Source: Desulfobacteraceae bacterium UBA2174
GTDB lineage: Bacteria; Desulfobacterota; Desulfobacteria; Desulfobacterales; UBA2174
Reading direction: 5' to 3'
DNA: 64,000 bases
NCBI GenBank assembly: GCA_002327445.1
Contig: DCWA01000020.1
Location: forward strand, 83,658-147,657
A model generated the notes under the pieces. The model did no database searches, was not told where the DNA came from, and saw only the letters and a list, made by a program, of their open reading frames with translations. Position numbers and translations under genes: made by a program. Position 1 is the first letter of the stretch; every line of letters starts with the position of its first letter. Of this stretch, positions 16,895-26,295 are shown in pieces.

Positions 16895-18018
16895 CGGCTC
16901 CTGAACCACACCGTTCGCTGGACATAATCCACGTAGCTGAGGATGATGCGCACCACCTTGCGGGATACATTGTCCGCCCCGTAGTCATCCACGGCCCGGA
17001 TGCCCGGCGGCCCGTCCGCCGCCTGGGCCACCACCAACGCCACGGCTTGCAGGACCCGCTGAGGCTTGAGGCCGCACATGATCACCACCGCCTCGTCCAT
17101 CCCTTCGGGCCGCTCGTGGGCCTGGCGGATCGTCACGGCGGGAAAACCGAGAATCGACGACTCTTCGGTGATGGTCCCCGAGTCGGAAACCGTGCACAGG
17201 GCCTGCTGTTGAAGCCGAACGTAGTCAAAAAACCCCAGCGGTTTTAAAAACCGCACCCGCTCATCCGTCAGTGCCGGTCTGGCCTCCAGCCGTTTACGGG
17301 TACGCGGATGGGTGGAAACGATCAGCGGCAAATCAAAGCGCCGGCTCAAGGCCTCAAGGGTCTCCAGCAAATCGTTGAAGTTGTCCGCATCATCCACATT
17401 CTCCTCGCGGTGGGCGCTCACCACCAGGTACCGACCCGGCACGAGCCCGAAGCGCTCCAGCACATCGGAAGCCTCGATCTGCCGACGGTAAAACGCCAGC
17501 ACTTCACGCATGGGTGAGCCGGTTTTGATCACTGTTTCCGGTTTCAGACCTTCCGCCAGCAGGTAGCGGCGGGCATGCTCGGTATAGGTGAGATGGATAT
17601 CGCTGATGTGGTCCACGATGCGGCGGTTGATCTCCTCGGGCACCCGCTGGTCGAAGCAGCGATTGCCCGCTTCCATGTGGAAGACCGGAATCTTGCGGCG
17701 CTTGGCGGCGATCGCCGACAGGCAGGAATTGGTGTCGCCCAGCAGGAGCAAGGCATCGGGGGACTCGGTGGCCAGCACCCGGTCAGCGGAGGCGATGATC
17801 CGTCCGATGGTCTCGGCGGGGGATTCCCCCGCCGCGGCCAGGAAGTGATCGGGTCGCCGGATGCCGAGCTGTTGGAAGAAAATCTCGTTGAGCTCGTAGT
17901 CGTAGTTTTGGCCCGTATGCACCAGTACGTGACGGGTGTGGCGATCCAGCTCGGCGATGACCCGGCAGAGCTTGATGATTTCCGGGCGGGTGCCGATGAT
18001 GGTCATGACCTTAAGCAT
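16891..18018 (-). CDS. UDP-N-acetyl sugar 2-epimerase, non-hydrolysing (WecB/WbvD-like)
   Basis: A 375-residue member of the WecB family. Landmarks are TIIGTRPEIIKL at residue 6, LVHTGQNYDYELN, LLGDTNS near residue 95, HMEAGNRCFDQRVPEEINR near residue 115 and SDSGTITEESS near residue 275. With the CapE-like and RmlD-like genes just upstream it most likely inverts C2 at the end of a UDP-2-acetamido-2,6-dideoxy-L-hexose pathway (UDP-L-QuiNAc or UDP-L-FucNAc) rather than making UDP-ManNAc. The HMEAGNRCFDQR form, with Asn in place of Gly-Leu, is typical of this L-sugar subgroup. It overlaps the CapE-like gene by 8 bp. Confidence 0.88.
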   Translation of the reverse strand: MLKVMTIIGTRPEIIKLCRVIAELDRHTRHVLVHTGQNYDYELNEIFFQQLGIRRPDHFLAAAGESPAETIGRIIASADRVLATESPDALLLLGDTNSCLSAIAAKRRKIPVFHMEAGNRCFDQRVPEEINRRIVDHISDIHLTYTEHARRYLLAEGLKPETVIKTGSPMREVLAFYRRQIEASDVLERFGLVPGRYLVVSAHREENVDDADNFNDLLETLEALSRRFDLPLIVSTHPRTRKRLEARPALTDERVRFLKPLGFFDYVRLQQQALCTVSDSGTITEESSILGFPAVTIRQAHERPEGMDEAVVIMCGLKPQRVLQAVALVVAQAADGPPGIRAVDDYGADNVSRKVVRIILSYVDYVQRTVWFRSR

Positions 18019-19021
18019 GCAGCGCCTCCCGCACCAGGTCCAGCGCCATCAGCAGTGCCTTGACCTGTTCGACGTCGAGCCGTTCGGTGTTGTGGGAGGT
18101 ATAATCTCGGAACGCCGCCACCTGGGGTCGTCCCTCGATGAAATACTTGTTGTAGTTCAGGTCGCGGTCGTCGATGGGTAGCCGATAATAGCGTCCCAGG
18201 TCTTCGGCCTTGGCCATTTCTTCGCGCGATACCAGCGATTCGTAGAGCTTCTCTCCGTGACGGGTGCCGATGATACGAATCGGCAGGTCGCTTTGAAAAA
18301 TTTCCTTCAGCGCCTGGGCCAGGTCGCCGATGGTAGCCGCCGGGGCCTTCTGCACGAAGATGTCTCCCTGTCGGCCGTGTTGAAAGGCGTACAGGACGAG
18401 GTCCACCGAATCGCTCAACGACATGAGAAAACGGGTCATGTGGGGGTCGGTGACCGTCAACGGCTTGTTTTGAAGAATCTGGCCGACAAAAAGCGGAATC
18501 ACCGATCCGCGCGAGGCCATGACGTTGCCGTAGCGGGTGGCGCACAACACCGTTACCCCGTTGGGGCGCAACCGGGCCTTGGCCACCATGAGTTTCTCCA
18601 TCAGGGCCTTGGTCAACCCCATGGCGTTGATGGGATAGACGGCCTTGTCGGTGCTGAGCACCACCACCCGCGCCACCCCGGCGGCGATGGCGGCCTGCAT
18701 CACGTTCTCGGCGCCGATGACGTTGGTGAGCACCGCCTCCATGGGGTAGAATTCACAGGATGGCACCTGTTTCAACGCGGCGGCGTGAAACACGTAGTCC
18801 ACCCCCTGCATGGCCTCGTGGAGGCTGTCCCGCTGGCGGACGTCGCCGATATAAAATTTGAGCTTGGGGTGGTTCCGCGCCACCCGCATGTCCTCCTGTT
18901 TCTTTTCGTCCCGGCTGAAAATGCGGATCTCCCGTACCCCTGTATCGAGAAAGCGGCTCAGGACGGCATTGCCGAAAGACCCCGTCCCGCCGGTGATCAT
19001 GAGCACTTTGTCACTGAACAT
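18011..19021 (-). CDS. UDP-GlcNAc 4,6-dehydratase/5-epimerase (CapE/WbjB/WbvB-like)
   Basis: Soluble SDR enzyme of 336 residues: MITGGTGSFGNAV for NAD(P) binding near residue 8, HAAALKQVPSCEFYPMEA near residue 84, STDKAVYPINAMGLTK near residue 122 with the catalytic lysine region, and TRHGEKLYESLVS near residue 258. CapE-type enzymes start the UDP-L-FucNAc and L-QuiNAc routes by C4,6 dehydration and C5 inversion. It overlaps both neighbours by about 10 bp, so the three pathway genes are coupled. Confidence 0.9.
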   Translation of the reverse strand: MFSDKVLMITGGTGSFGNAVLSRFLDTGVREIRIFSRDEKKQEDMRVARNHPKLKFYIGDVRQRDSLHEAMQGVDYVFHAAALKQVPSCEFYPMEAVLTNVIGAENVMQAAIAAGVARVVVLSTDKAVYPINAMGLTKALMEKLMVAKARLRPNGVTVLCATRYGNVMASRGSVIPLFVGQILQNKPLTVTDPHMTRFLMSLSDSVDLVLYAFQHGRQGDIFVQKAPAATIGDLAQALKEIFQSDLPIRIIGTRHGEKLYESLVSREEMAKAEDLGRYYRLPIDDRDLNYNKYFIEGRPQVAAFRDYTSHNTERLDVEQVKALLMALDLVREALHA

Positions 19022-19892
19022 CGCGGTGCTTTATCCTTTGGTTGAAGGCGTGCATGGATTTGATCAATTCGGGCCACGACGGGGCCACGTAGCCGGTGGC
19101 CGCCTGGAAGCGTTCCGCGTTGAGGGAGCGGTCGATCACCAGCCGGCCGTCGGAAACGATCTCGATTTGTTTTCCATAGACCCCGGCCACCTGGCAGAGC
19201 AAGTCGTACTTGGAAATCGGTGCCGCGGCCACGTGATAGACGCCGGACAACCCGTCGCGGGGAAGGACCACGTCCCGGATCACCCGCGCCAACTCCACGG
19301 TGGGCAGACCGGAAAAGACGGCCCGGGTGTATCCGCTGCAGCGGTTCTCCTGAGCCAGGAACCAGTCCACCAGGCCGTGGCGGCCTTTCAGGGCATGGCC
19401 GATCAACGACGTGCGCAGGGTCAAGGTGTGCGCTTCAGCCACCTCGCCCAGAAGCTTGGACCGACCATAGAGATCTTCAGCGTCGGGGAAGTCCGTCTCG
19501 CGGTATCCTCCTTTTTTCCCCGAAAAAACACAATCGGTGCTGATATGCACCAGGCGTGCCCCCACCAGGGCGCACCACCGCGCCAGTCGATGAGGCAGCA
19601 TCGCATTGAGGGCGATGGCCTGGAGCGGATCCTCGGCGCCGGCCCGCTGCTTGATCATCCCCACGCAATTGACCACCACCTCCGGCCGGGTCTCGGCAAA
19701 CACCCGCACCAAGCCGTCGGGGTGCTGGACATCCACCCCGGCCAACAAACGGCGGGACAATGCCGCCGGGAAAAACCGCCGATCCGCCTCGGAGCGCAAC
19801 GTCCCGCTCACCCGCCAGCCGGCGCGTCGGTTCAAAACGCGGAACATGGCGTTGCCCAACATGCCGCCGGCGCCCAGCACCAGTACCCTCAT
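19011..19892 (-). CDS. RmlD-like 4-keto reductase (WbvR-like)
   Basis: A 293-residue extended SDR: VLGAGGMLGNAM near residue 5, NCVGMIKQ near residue 75, STDCVFSGKKGGYRETD near residue 117 and LYGRSKLLGE near residue 140 (YxxxK). It lacks the cupin domain that CapF/WbjC reductases carry, so by comparison with V. cholerae O37 WbvB-WbvR-WbvD the product is more likely UDP-L-QuiNAc than UDP-L-FucNAc; this is inference. ATG 19892 overlaps the preceding glycosyltransferase stop (ATGA). Confidence 0.85.
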   Translation of the reverse strand: MRVLVLGAGGMLGNAMFRVLNRRAGWRVSGTLRSEADRRFFPAALSRRLLAGVDVQHPDGLVRVFAETRPEVVVNCVGMIKQRAGAEDPLQAIALNAMLPHRLARWCALVGARLVHISTDCVFSGKKGGYRETDFPDAEDLYGRSKLLGEVAEAHTLTLRTSLIGHALKGRHGLVDWFLAQENRCSGYTRAVFSGLPTVELARVIRDVVLPRDGLSGVYHVAAAPISKYDLLCQVAGVYGKQIEIVSDGRLVIDRSLNAERFQAATGYVAPSWPELIKSMHAFNQRIKHRDVQ

Positions 19893-21118
19893 GATGGATC
19901 CTTCCACCCCTGGCGCATCGATCGCAGGTGACCGATGAGCCGATCGACAAGCATCTCGTGGGCGAAATGCCGCCGGTAGCAGGCGCGCCCCCGGGCGCCC
20001 ATGGCCTCGCGCTGTTCCGGGTACATCCGGTAAAGCGCCAGAACGGCGTCAGCCAGCGCCACACCGTCTTCCGCCGGCACGGCCAGCCCGGCGCCGGCCA
20101 TGGTCACCAAACGGGCGCCTTCGCCGTTGAGGCAGGCCAGAATGGGCCGCCCGGCAGCCAGGTAAGCCTGCACCTTGCTGGGAACCGTCGCCCGGAAGAT
20201 CGCCCGGTCGGCCAGGGTCACCAGCAATGCAGAGGCCCGCTGCATCAACGCCGGCATGGTTTCCACCGGGAAGCGCCCGGGGAGGTGAAGCCGGTCGAGT
20301 TCCCGGGCCCTTGCCTGGCGGCGCATCCACTCCCGCCGGCTGCCGTCGCCCAGAACGACAAAATGGATGTCCGGGTATGCTTTCAGCCGTGAAGCCGCCT
20401 CCACGATGGTTTCCACCGCCTGGGCGCTGCCGATATTGCCTGCGAACAGCACCGAAAATCCACTGTTCAATCCTTCGACGGCGGGAGGCTCTCCCCGTGC
20501 CGGAAGGGCAAAAGTCTCCTCCGCGGAGTTGGGATGATACACGATGGGGGTACGATGCGCCAGGGCGCGGATGGGCGCTTCGAAAGCGGGCGACGGCACC
20601 AGCAGCAGGTCGGTATGGCGGTAAATGAAGGCGACCGCCTTTTCCACCAGGCCGAGCGCGGCCCGGTTCGTCAGGTAGCCGGTGGCCGAAAGACTTTCCG
20701 GCCAGAGGTCCTGGACCCACAGGGCCACGGGACAGCCCTTGAGTCTTCCGAGGAGCACTGCGGGAAGGGCCTGGAGCACCGGTGACGGCGCGTACACCAG
20801 GATGGCGTCAAACCGCCTGTTGCGCAGGATCGCCGGACCGCATACCAGCCCCGAGAGAACGAACGATAGATAATTCAGCGCCAGCCGCCAGGCGCCGCGG
20901 CCGCGGGCCAGCAGCGGCACCCGGTGGATCAAGGCCCCTTGATGCCTCTGGCGACCGCATCCCCTCGTCCGGTAGCCCGAAAAAATCCGGCCTGACGGGT
21001 AGTTCGGTTTCCCGGTGAGCACCTCCACCGCGACGCCCTGGCGCACCAGCGAGGCCACGACATCGTTGATCTGAAAGCTCTCCGGCCAGTAGTACTGGCT
21101 CAAGACCAAAAGGCGCAT
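19889..21118 (-). CDS. GT4 glycosyltransferase (WbuB-like)
   Basis: A 409-residue GT-B enzyme. It begins MRLLVLSQYYWPESF, typical of WbuB proteins, and has LTGKPNYPSG near residue 37, LWVQDLWPESL near residue 125, LFAGNIGSAQ near residue 227, and a C-terminal VPSKVQAYLAAGRPILA that corresponds to the nucleotide-sugar binding segment. WbuB enzymes are associated with L-FucNAc or related L-sugars, matching the three downstream genes. ATG 21118 lies 7 bp beyond the next GT stop at 21126. Confidence 0.85.
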   Translation of the reverse strand: MRLLVLSQYYWPESFQINDVVASLVRQGVAVEVLTGKPNYPSGRIFSGYRTRGCGRQRHQGALIHRVPLLARGRGAWRLALNYLSFVLSGLVCGPAILRNRRFDAILVYAPSPVLQALPAVLLGRLKGCPVALWVQDLWPESLSATGYLTNRAALGLVEKAVAFIYRHTDLLLVPSPAFEAPIRALAHRTPIVYHPNSAEETFALPARGEPPAVEGLNSGFSVLFAGNIGSAQAVETIVEAASRLKAYPDIHFVVLGDGSRREWMRRQARARELDRLHLPGRFPVETMPALMQRASALLVTLADRAIFRATVPSKVQAYLAAGRPILACLNGEGARLVTMAGAGLAVPAEDGVALADAVLALYRMYPEQREAMGARGRACYRRHFAHEMLVDRLIGHLRSMRQGWKDPS

Positions 21119-21125
21119 GGCCGTC

Positions 21126-22259
21126 TCAAATCGCCTCAGAAGACAATGGGTAAAACGCCTCCCAGGTGCGCCTGGCGGTAAGGCGCCAATCGTAGCGGGC
21201 CACCCGTGCCCTGGCCTTGGCCCCCAATCGGCTGCGGCCGTCTGCGTCGTCGATGAGACCGGCGAGCCGGGCGGCCAACTGCGCCGGCCGGGACGGATCG
21301 AAATAGATGACGGCATCACCGGCGAACTCGGGCATGGGCGGCCGGTTGGAGGCGAGGATGGCCCCGCCGGCGGCCATGGCTTCGAGAAGAATGTTGGGGC
21401 AGTTTTCCGATTCGGAGGCAAAGATGTGCAGCTTCGCCCGATGGTACAAAATCGGCATTTCGCTATAGGCCACCGGCCCGGTCAGCCGCACCCTCCCCTC
21501 CAGTCCCAGGCGTGAAATCTCCCGGCGCACCCGCCGGCCGTAGCCGGGGGTCTCATGGCCCACCAACAGGAGCTTCTCTTTGGTGGGACGCATGGCGCAG
21601 AGCCGCGCATAAGCCTGCACCACCTCCACCTGGGCCTTGTAATGGTCGATGGTGGACACGTACAGCAGGTATTCGTCCGGAAGCCACCCGAATCGTTCCC
21701 GGGGGTCCTTCGGCGCGTCGTGAAACATTTCATTGACGCCGTGGGGGATGACAACGGCGCGGCGCAGTCGGCGGCCGGCGGCCTTTTCGATCACGCGGCG
21801 CGCGTGTTCCGAGATGAAGATCACCCGATCGGCCCGCAGCATGCTCTCGAGCATGACCCGGTGCAGTATCCGGTTGCGCAACCGCTGGTATCCCGGCGGA
21901 TAGCGGCGCCGCTGCACCGGATCGAAGGGAATCATGTTGCGAAACATGGTGGCGGTGCGGCATCCCCGCGGCGCACGAGTCGCCACCACGCCCCCCGGGC
22001 AGAACAGAACGTCCGCGCCGGCCTGTCGCAGCACCTTGGGCAACACCGTTTTTTCCCAAAGGGTACGGAGCACCGGATTGCTGGTGGGCCAGGCGGTCCT
22101 GAGACGGGTCACGGCGGGATGCCGGGGCAACGTCAGGGAGAACGGGGCATAAATAAACAGGTGCATCCGGGCCGGATCCGGCGGATGGCGCAGCAGGTTG
22201 ACCAAGTACGTCTGGCCGCCGCCCATGCGGGCGGACAGGGCGTTGATGAAAAGCTTCAT
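21126..22259 (-). CDS. GT4 glycosyltransferase
   Basis: A 377-residue GT-B protein. MKLFINALSARMGGGQTYL holds the N-terminal glycine-rich loop; ILYVSTIDHYK-like text (YLLYVSTIDHYKAQ) near residue 205 starts the C-terminal domain, and FASESENCPNILLEAMAAGG near residue 300 is the EX7E-type donor site. Donor and acceptor cannot be told from sequence. ATG 22259 overlaps the asnB stop (ATGA), so it is coupled to asnB. Confidence 0.85.
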   Translation of the reverse strand: MKLFINALSARMGGGQTYLVNLLRHPPDPARMHLFIYAPFSLTLPRHPAVTRLRTAWPTSNPVLRTLWEKTVLPKVLRQAGADVLFCPGGVVATRAPRGCRTATMFRNMIPFDPVQRRRYPPGYQRLRNRILHRVMLESMLRADRVIFISEHARRVIEKAAGRRLRRAVVIPHGVNEMFHDAPKDPRERFGWLPDEYLLYVSTIDHYKAQVEVVQAYARLCAMRPTKEKLLLVGHETPGYGRRVRREISRLGLEGRVRLTGPVAYSEMPILYHRAKLHIFASESENCPNILLEAMAAGGAILASNRPPMPEFAGDAVIYFDPSRPAQLAARLAGLIDDADGRSRLGAKARARVARYDWRLTARRTWEAFYPLSSEAI

Positions 22260-24121
22260 GGCCGGGCGCGGTAGAATTGAAGTAAAATTAAAATCGCCCA
22301 CAGAATGGTGTGGGCCTCGCACCGCCCGGCCTGGTGGCCGTGCCACAGCGACATCACCGCCGCGGGACGCAGCCCCACCGCTTCCATGGCCGGCTTGTCG
22401 CGGAGCAGGTTTTCGGCCCAGGGACAAAGTTCCCGCCGCAACCAGCGGCTCATGGGCACCCCGAAACCCATCTTGGGCCGGTCCAGGATCTCCCGGGGAA
22501 GCTTCCGGTAGGCCAATCGCCGCAGCAGGTACTTGTTGACGGCGCCGCGCACCTTCCATTTCAGCGGCAGCCGGGCCGCCCATTCCAGGATGGAATGGTC
22601 CAGCAGCGGTTCCCGCGATTCGAGGGAGAAGGCCATGGCCCCCACATCCACCTTCTGCAGATAGTCGTCGGCCAAGGTATAGCGGATATCGAGGCGCATT
22701 CCCAGCTCCGCCGGCGACAGGCCGGGGGGCCATGCCGCCGAACAGGCCTCGAAAAGGGAAGCCAGGGACCGGGTTTCCGCCACGAGATCGGGGGACAGGA
22801 CCGCCTCGCAGTCCTTGATGACGCCGCGCATGAAGGCGAACGCCCCGGCGGGCCCGCTTTTGGCCATAGCCCGGCCTAAAAGCCGAAGGCGGTGATCGGG
22901 GGTTACCGCCAGCAGCTTCGCTGCCCGGTTGCGCAGCGCAGCCGGGCAGCGCCGCAGCCGGCCGAGAGCCTGGGCGATGCGGTAGTAGTGATATCCGCCG
23001 AAGGCCTCATCTCCGCCGTCCCCCGACAGGCTCACCTTCACGGATCTTCGCGCCAGCCGGGAAACCGCCATCAAGGGAAAGGCCGAATAGTCGAAAAACG
23101 GCTCATCGTAGTGAGACAGATAAACCGGCATCAGGTCGAGCAAGTCGTCGGCGGCAAGGCGCTGGCAGACATGATCCGTTCCCAGATAGCGGGCCACCGC
23201 CCATGCGTGGCGACTTTCGTCGAAAGCGGGATCGTCGAAGCCGATGGTAAAGGTCTTGACCGGCTGGCCGGTCTGTTTTTGCATGTAGGCGGCTACCAGC
23301 GCACTGTCGATCCCCCCCGAGAGAAAGGCGCCCACCGGCACATTGCTCACCATGCGCCAGCGCACGGACCGCTCGATGATCCCGTCGAGCTCGTCGAGGA
23401 GATCGTTTTCGTCCGCCCTTGCCAGGCCTTCGTCGGGCTGGAGGGCATCCAGCGACCAGTAACGATGCTTGTCCACCCCATTTTCAGCGACCAGCAGATA
23501 GTGGCCCGGTTCGAGCTTGCGGACGGACCGGTGACCGGAAAACGGCGCCGGAATATAACCGGCTTCAAGATAGTAGCGCAATCCCTGCCGATCGAGATCC
23601 CGAGGCAGGTCGGGAAGAAGCCGAAACAGCGCCCGGGGCCGCGAGGCGAAAGCGAAGACCCCGTCTCCGGCGTGGTAGTAGAGCGGTTTGACCCCCACCC
23701 GGTCCCGGGCCAGGAAAAGGACTTTTTCCAGGCGGTCCCAGATGGCGATGGCGAACATCCCGTGAAACCGCTCCAGGCACCCGGGGCCCCACTTCTGGTA
23801 GGCGGCCAGGATCATTTCGGTATCCGAAACGCTGCGCCAGGGGTAGGCCGAGCCGATCCGCTTCTTGATCTCAGGGAAGTTGTAAATCTCGCCGTTGTAG
23901 ACGATCACGTGCCGGCCGTCGGCCGAATGCATCGGCTGGGCCGCCATCTCGCTCAGATCGATCACCGCCAGCCGCAAATGGCCCAGGACCGCCGGTGCTT
24001 CCCGCCACGAGCCAAGCCCGTCCGGTCCCCGGGAGGCGATGGACGCCAAAGCGCGGTCCAGGTCGGCCGGCGAGAACCGTTGCGTGGCCGACCATGAAAG
24101 TCCTCCCACGATCCCGCACAC
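22256..24121 (-). CDS. asnB: Glutamine-dependent asparagine synthetase-like amidotransferase
   Basis: A 621-residue class II amidotransferase. Cys2 of MCGIVGG is the glutaminase nucleophile after Met removal; YNGEIYNF near residue 75 and the synthetase P-loop FLSGGIDSALVA near residue 265 are present. Translation starts with GTG at 24121-24119. It may simply supply asparagine, but in O-antigen clusters AsnB homologues (e.g. WbpS) are proposed to amidate uronic sugars, and the ATGA coupling to a glycosyltransferase favours such a role. The 141 bp upstream carry no gene. Confidence 0.93.
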   Translation of the reverse strand: MCGIVGGLSWSATQRFSPADLDRALASIASRGPDGLGSWREAPAVLGHLRLAVIDLSEMAAQPMHSADGRHVIVYNGEIYNFPEIKKRIGSAYPWRSVSDTEMILAAYQKWGPGCLERFHGMFAIAIWDRLEKVLFLARDRVGVKPLYYHAGDGVFAFASRPRALFRLLPDLPRDLDRQGLRYYLEAGYIPAPFSGHRSVRKLEPGHYLLVAENGVDKHRYWSLDALQPDEGLARADENDLLDELDGIIERSVRWRMVSNVPVGAFLSGGIDSALVAAYMQKQTGQPVKTFTIGFDDPAFDESRHAWAVARYLGTDHVCQRLAADDLLDLMPVYLSHYDEPFFDYSAFPLMAVSRLARRSVKVSLSGDGGDEAFGGYHYYRIAQALGRLRRCPAALRNRAAKLLAVTPDHRLRLLGRAMAKSGPAGAFAFMRGVIKDCEAVLSPDLVAETRSLASLFEACSAAWPPGLSPAELGMRLDIRYTLADDYLQKVDVGAMAFSLESREPLLDHSILEWAARLPLKWKVRGAVNKYLLRRLAYRKLPREILDRPKMGFGVPMSRWLRRELCPWAENLLRDKPAMEAVGLRPAAVMSLWHGHQAGRCEAHTILWAILILLQFYRARP

Positions 24122-24262
24122 GCTAGCGCCCCCTTCCCCTCGGTATCTTTGTGAGCCGCAGCCAAGCCATGACCTTCATCTCCCTGTCCGCTGCGCCCAA
24201 CGCGGTGATTTGAAGCCGGGGCAAATCCTTGCTTTCTACAAAGCGTCTCATCCCGGGGAGCA

Positions 24263-25333
24263 TCACGGTTTCTTGGAGCCGCAAAGGGCGTAAAAAACAT
24301 CGGCGATCCGGCCAGCCATCTTCTCCGCCGCGAAGTGCCGCAAAGCAACATCCCGCAGCGCCCGGGCGTCGATCTTCCCCGCCTTCGCATCCGCCCTGAC
24401 GGTCTCCAAACCGTCAAACCACTCGACCACGCTGCGGGGTCCCAGGCCGCCGGGCACCAGGTCCAGCACTTCACGGTTCATGCCGTAGGGGGATACGACC
24501 ACCGGCAAACCGGCCGCCAGGTACTGGAGCATCTTGAAGCTGCACTTTCCCCGGCTGATGTCGCTATCGTCGAGCGGCATGATCCCTACATCCATTTCGT
24601 GGAGCATCAAGTGCTCCGCGTCGGCCCGCCACGGTTGGAAAACCACCTGCCCGCCGGGCAAGCCGGCAAGGCGCGGCGGACGGTCCGCCACCACCAGCAG
24701 GCGCGCATCCCGGTGAACTCGCAGAAACCGGGCCAGCGCCGGGGCGATCATTTCCAGGAAAACAAAATTCGCCGAAGTGCCGGTCCAGCCCACCACGAAT
24801 GGCGCCCCGGCCGGCTTGGGGACGGGCCGGGGCCGGAACCGGGCACAGTCGATGCCGGTGGGAACGATTCGGATGCGCTGGTGATGGCGGCTGCACCAAT
24901 CCGCAAGAAAGCGGTTCCCCGCCAGCACCATGTCCGCCCGTCGCACCAGGCGCCGCACCATTTTCTCCCCTAGGGGATTGTACAACCAGATGGCATCGTC
25001 GATGTCGAGCACCAGGGGCGATTTGAGCAGGCCGGCCAAGTCGTCCAGACCGGGAAGAAAGTTGCGTTCCAGCCAGGTCAGGTCGGCCCGGTGGCTGCCG
25101 GCGATCCCCGGTACCCGGCCGGCAAGGTTCAGCGCCGTCTTCGCCGCCATCACCGGCGGCAGATAACGCTCTCGAATCCGCCCAAGGGCGCCGGGTAGCC
25201 GGGCCCCCTGGCTCACCGGCGGACAGTGCTCCACGACCTGGATTCCCAACCGCTGCAGATGGGGCACATACTGGCGGACCCGGAAGCGGGCCGAAGGCAG
25301 ATTTCTTCCGCTGGTCAGGGCCGCGACGCGCAT
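24263..25333 (-). CDS. Glycosyltransferase, GT4-like
   Basis: A 356-residue GT-B protein. RFRVRQYVPHLQRLGI near residue 16 is the usual N-terminal segment; LVLDIDDAIW near residue 105, IVPTGIDCARF near residue 155, VVGWTGTSANF near residue 175 and SFKMLQYLAAGLPVV near residue 270 form the donor-binding domain. Specificity is unknown. ATG 25333 abuts the methyltransferase stop (1-bp overlap), so the flippase, methyltransferase and this gene form a tight unit. Confidence 0.85.
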   Translation of the reverse strand: MRVAALTSGRNLPSARFRVRQYVPHLQRLGIQVVEHCPPVSQGARLPGALGRIRERYLPPVMAAKTALNLAGRVPGIAGSHRADLTWLERNFLPGLDDLAGLLKSPLVLDIDDAIWLYNPLGEKMVRRLVRRADMVLAGNRFLADWCSRHHQRIRIVPTGIDCARFRPRPVPKPAGAPFVVGWTGTSANFVFLEMIAPALARFLRVHRDARLLVVADRPPRLAGLPGGQVVFQPWRADAEHLMLHEMDVGIMPLDDSDISRGKCSFKMLQYLAAGLPVVVSPYGMNREVLDLVPGGLGPRSVVEWFDGLETVRADAKAGKIDARALRDVALRHFAAEKMAGRIADVFYALCGSKKP

Positions 25334-26295
25334 CAGCTCTCCCGGCGCGCCCAAACCGTCATCCGGCCCGTCTGGCCGGTGAGTGCGGCGAGGCAGGCCA
25401 ACGGGAACAGGGCGTACTGGTGCAGCCCCGACTTTTCCGGAAATTTCCTCAACCACCGGGCCAGCGCCGGCAGCATTCGACGATCCTGGAGGAGGTACCC
25501 GAAACTGCCGGCAATATTGCCTAGCAGCCGCTGGTGAAAAATCCGCTCCACCCGCCAACCGCCGGCGTTCAGGACGCGCTGCAGGGTACCGGGCGTAAAA
25601 TGATAGAGGTGGGTGGGCAACGAAAGGGCGTACCATCTGTCTTTGAACAGGCGAAATTCCAGGGATGCGGCATTGGGCACCGAAAGGACCAGCCATCCGT
25701 TGGGACGGGACCACCGGTGCAGCCGGCGCAGGGCTTCAACGGGCCCGTGCAAATGCTCCAGCACCATCCATCCCACAACCAGGTCCACCGGCGCCGCGGG
25801 GTCCGGGGCGCTCTCAATGGGGCCGGTATGCACCGGGTAGCCGAGGTCGCGGGCGTGCCCGGCGGCCGCGGCGGAAAACTCGACCCCCGCCACCGACCAG
25901 CCCGTCCGTGCCATTTGGTGCATGAAGCCGCCGGAGGCGCACCCGATCTCGATCATCCGCCCGGGGGCCAGGGGAGGCAGCCGCGTTCCGTTGAATTCGA
26001 AAAACCGCCGGGCCAGGGGCTTGATCCGGGCCTTGAGAGCCCCAAGCCGCCCCGATGGTCCGGCGACTCGGGTGTTGCGGTAAGGATGGTAGTCTTCCGG
26101 GTAGTAAAACCCGATGGTCCCCGGCGATGGCCGTGGATTGGTGCGCATCAGTCCGCAAGAACGGCACCGGACCACCTGGAACCGCCCCGGCAGGCCGTGG
26201 AGCCGGTCGCGGCCCGCAAGAACCGTTTCGTCGCTGCGGGGACAGCCCAGCGGGCAGTCGGCATCTTCCAGCACGACATCGGGTGGAATCGTCAT
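25333..26295 (-). CDS. SAM-dependent methyltransferase with N-terminal Cys cluster
   Basis: A 320-residue class I methyltransferase. The N-terminal 60 residues carry CPLGC and CRSCGLMRTNPRPS, a zinc-ribbon-like feature of sugar/nucleotide-sugar methyltransferases. MIEIGCASGGFMHQMA near residue 110 is SAM motif I; GWMVLEHLHGPVEALR near residue 172 is the post-motif segment. It probably O- or C-methylates a sugar of the repeat unit. ATG 26295 overlaps the flippase stop (ATGA). Confidence 0.85.
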   Translation of the reverse strand: MTIPPDVVLEDADCPLGCPRSDETVLAGRDRLHGLPGRFQVVRCRSCGLMRTNPRPSPGTIGFYYPEDYHPYRNTRVAGPSGRLGALKARIKPLARRFFEFNGTRLPPLAPGRMIEIGCASGGFMHQMARTGWSVAGVEFSAAAAGHARDLGYPVHTGPIESAPDPAAPVDLVVGWMVLEHLHGPVEALRRLHRWSRPNGWLVLSVPNAASLEFRLFKDRWYALSLPTHLYHFTPGTLQRVLNAGGWRVERIFHQRLLGNIAGSFGYLLQDRRMLPALARWLRKFPEKSGLHQYALFPLACLAALTGQTGRMTVWARRES

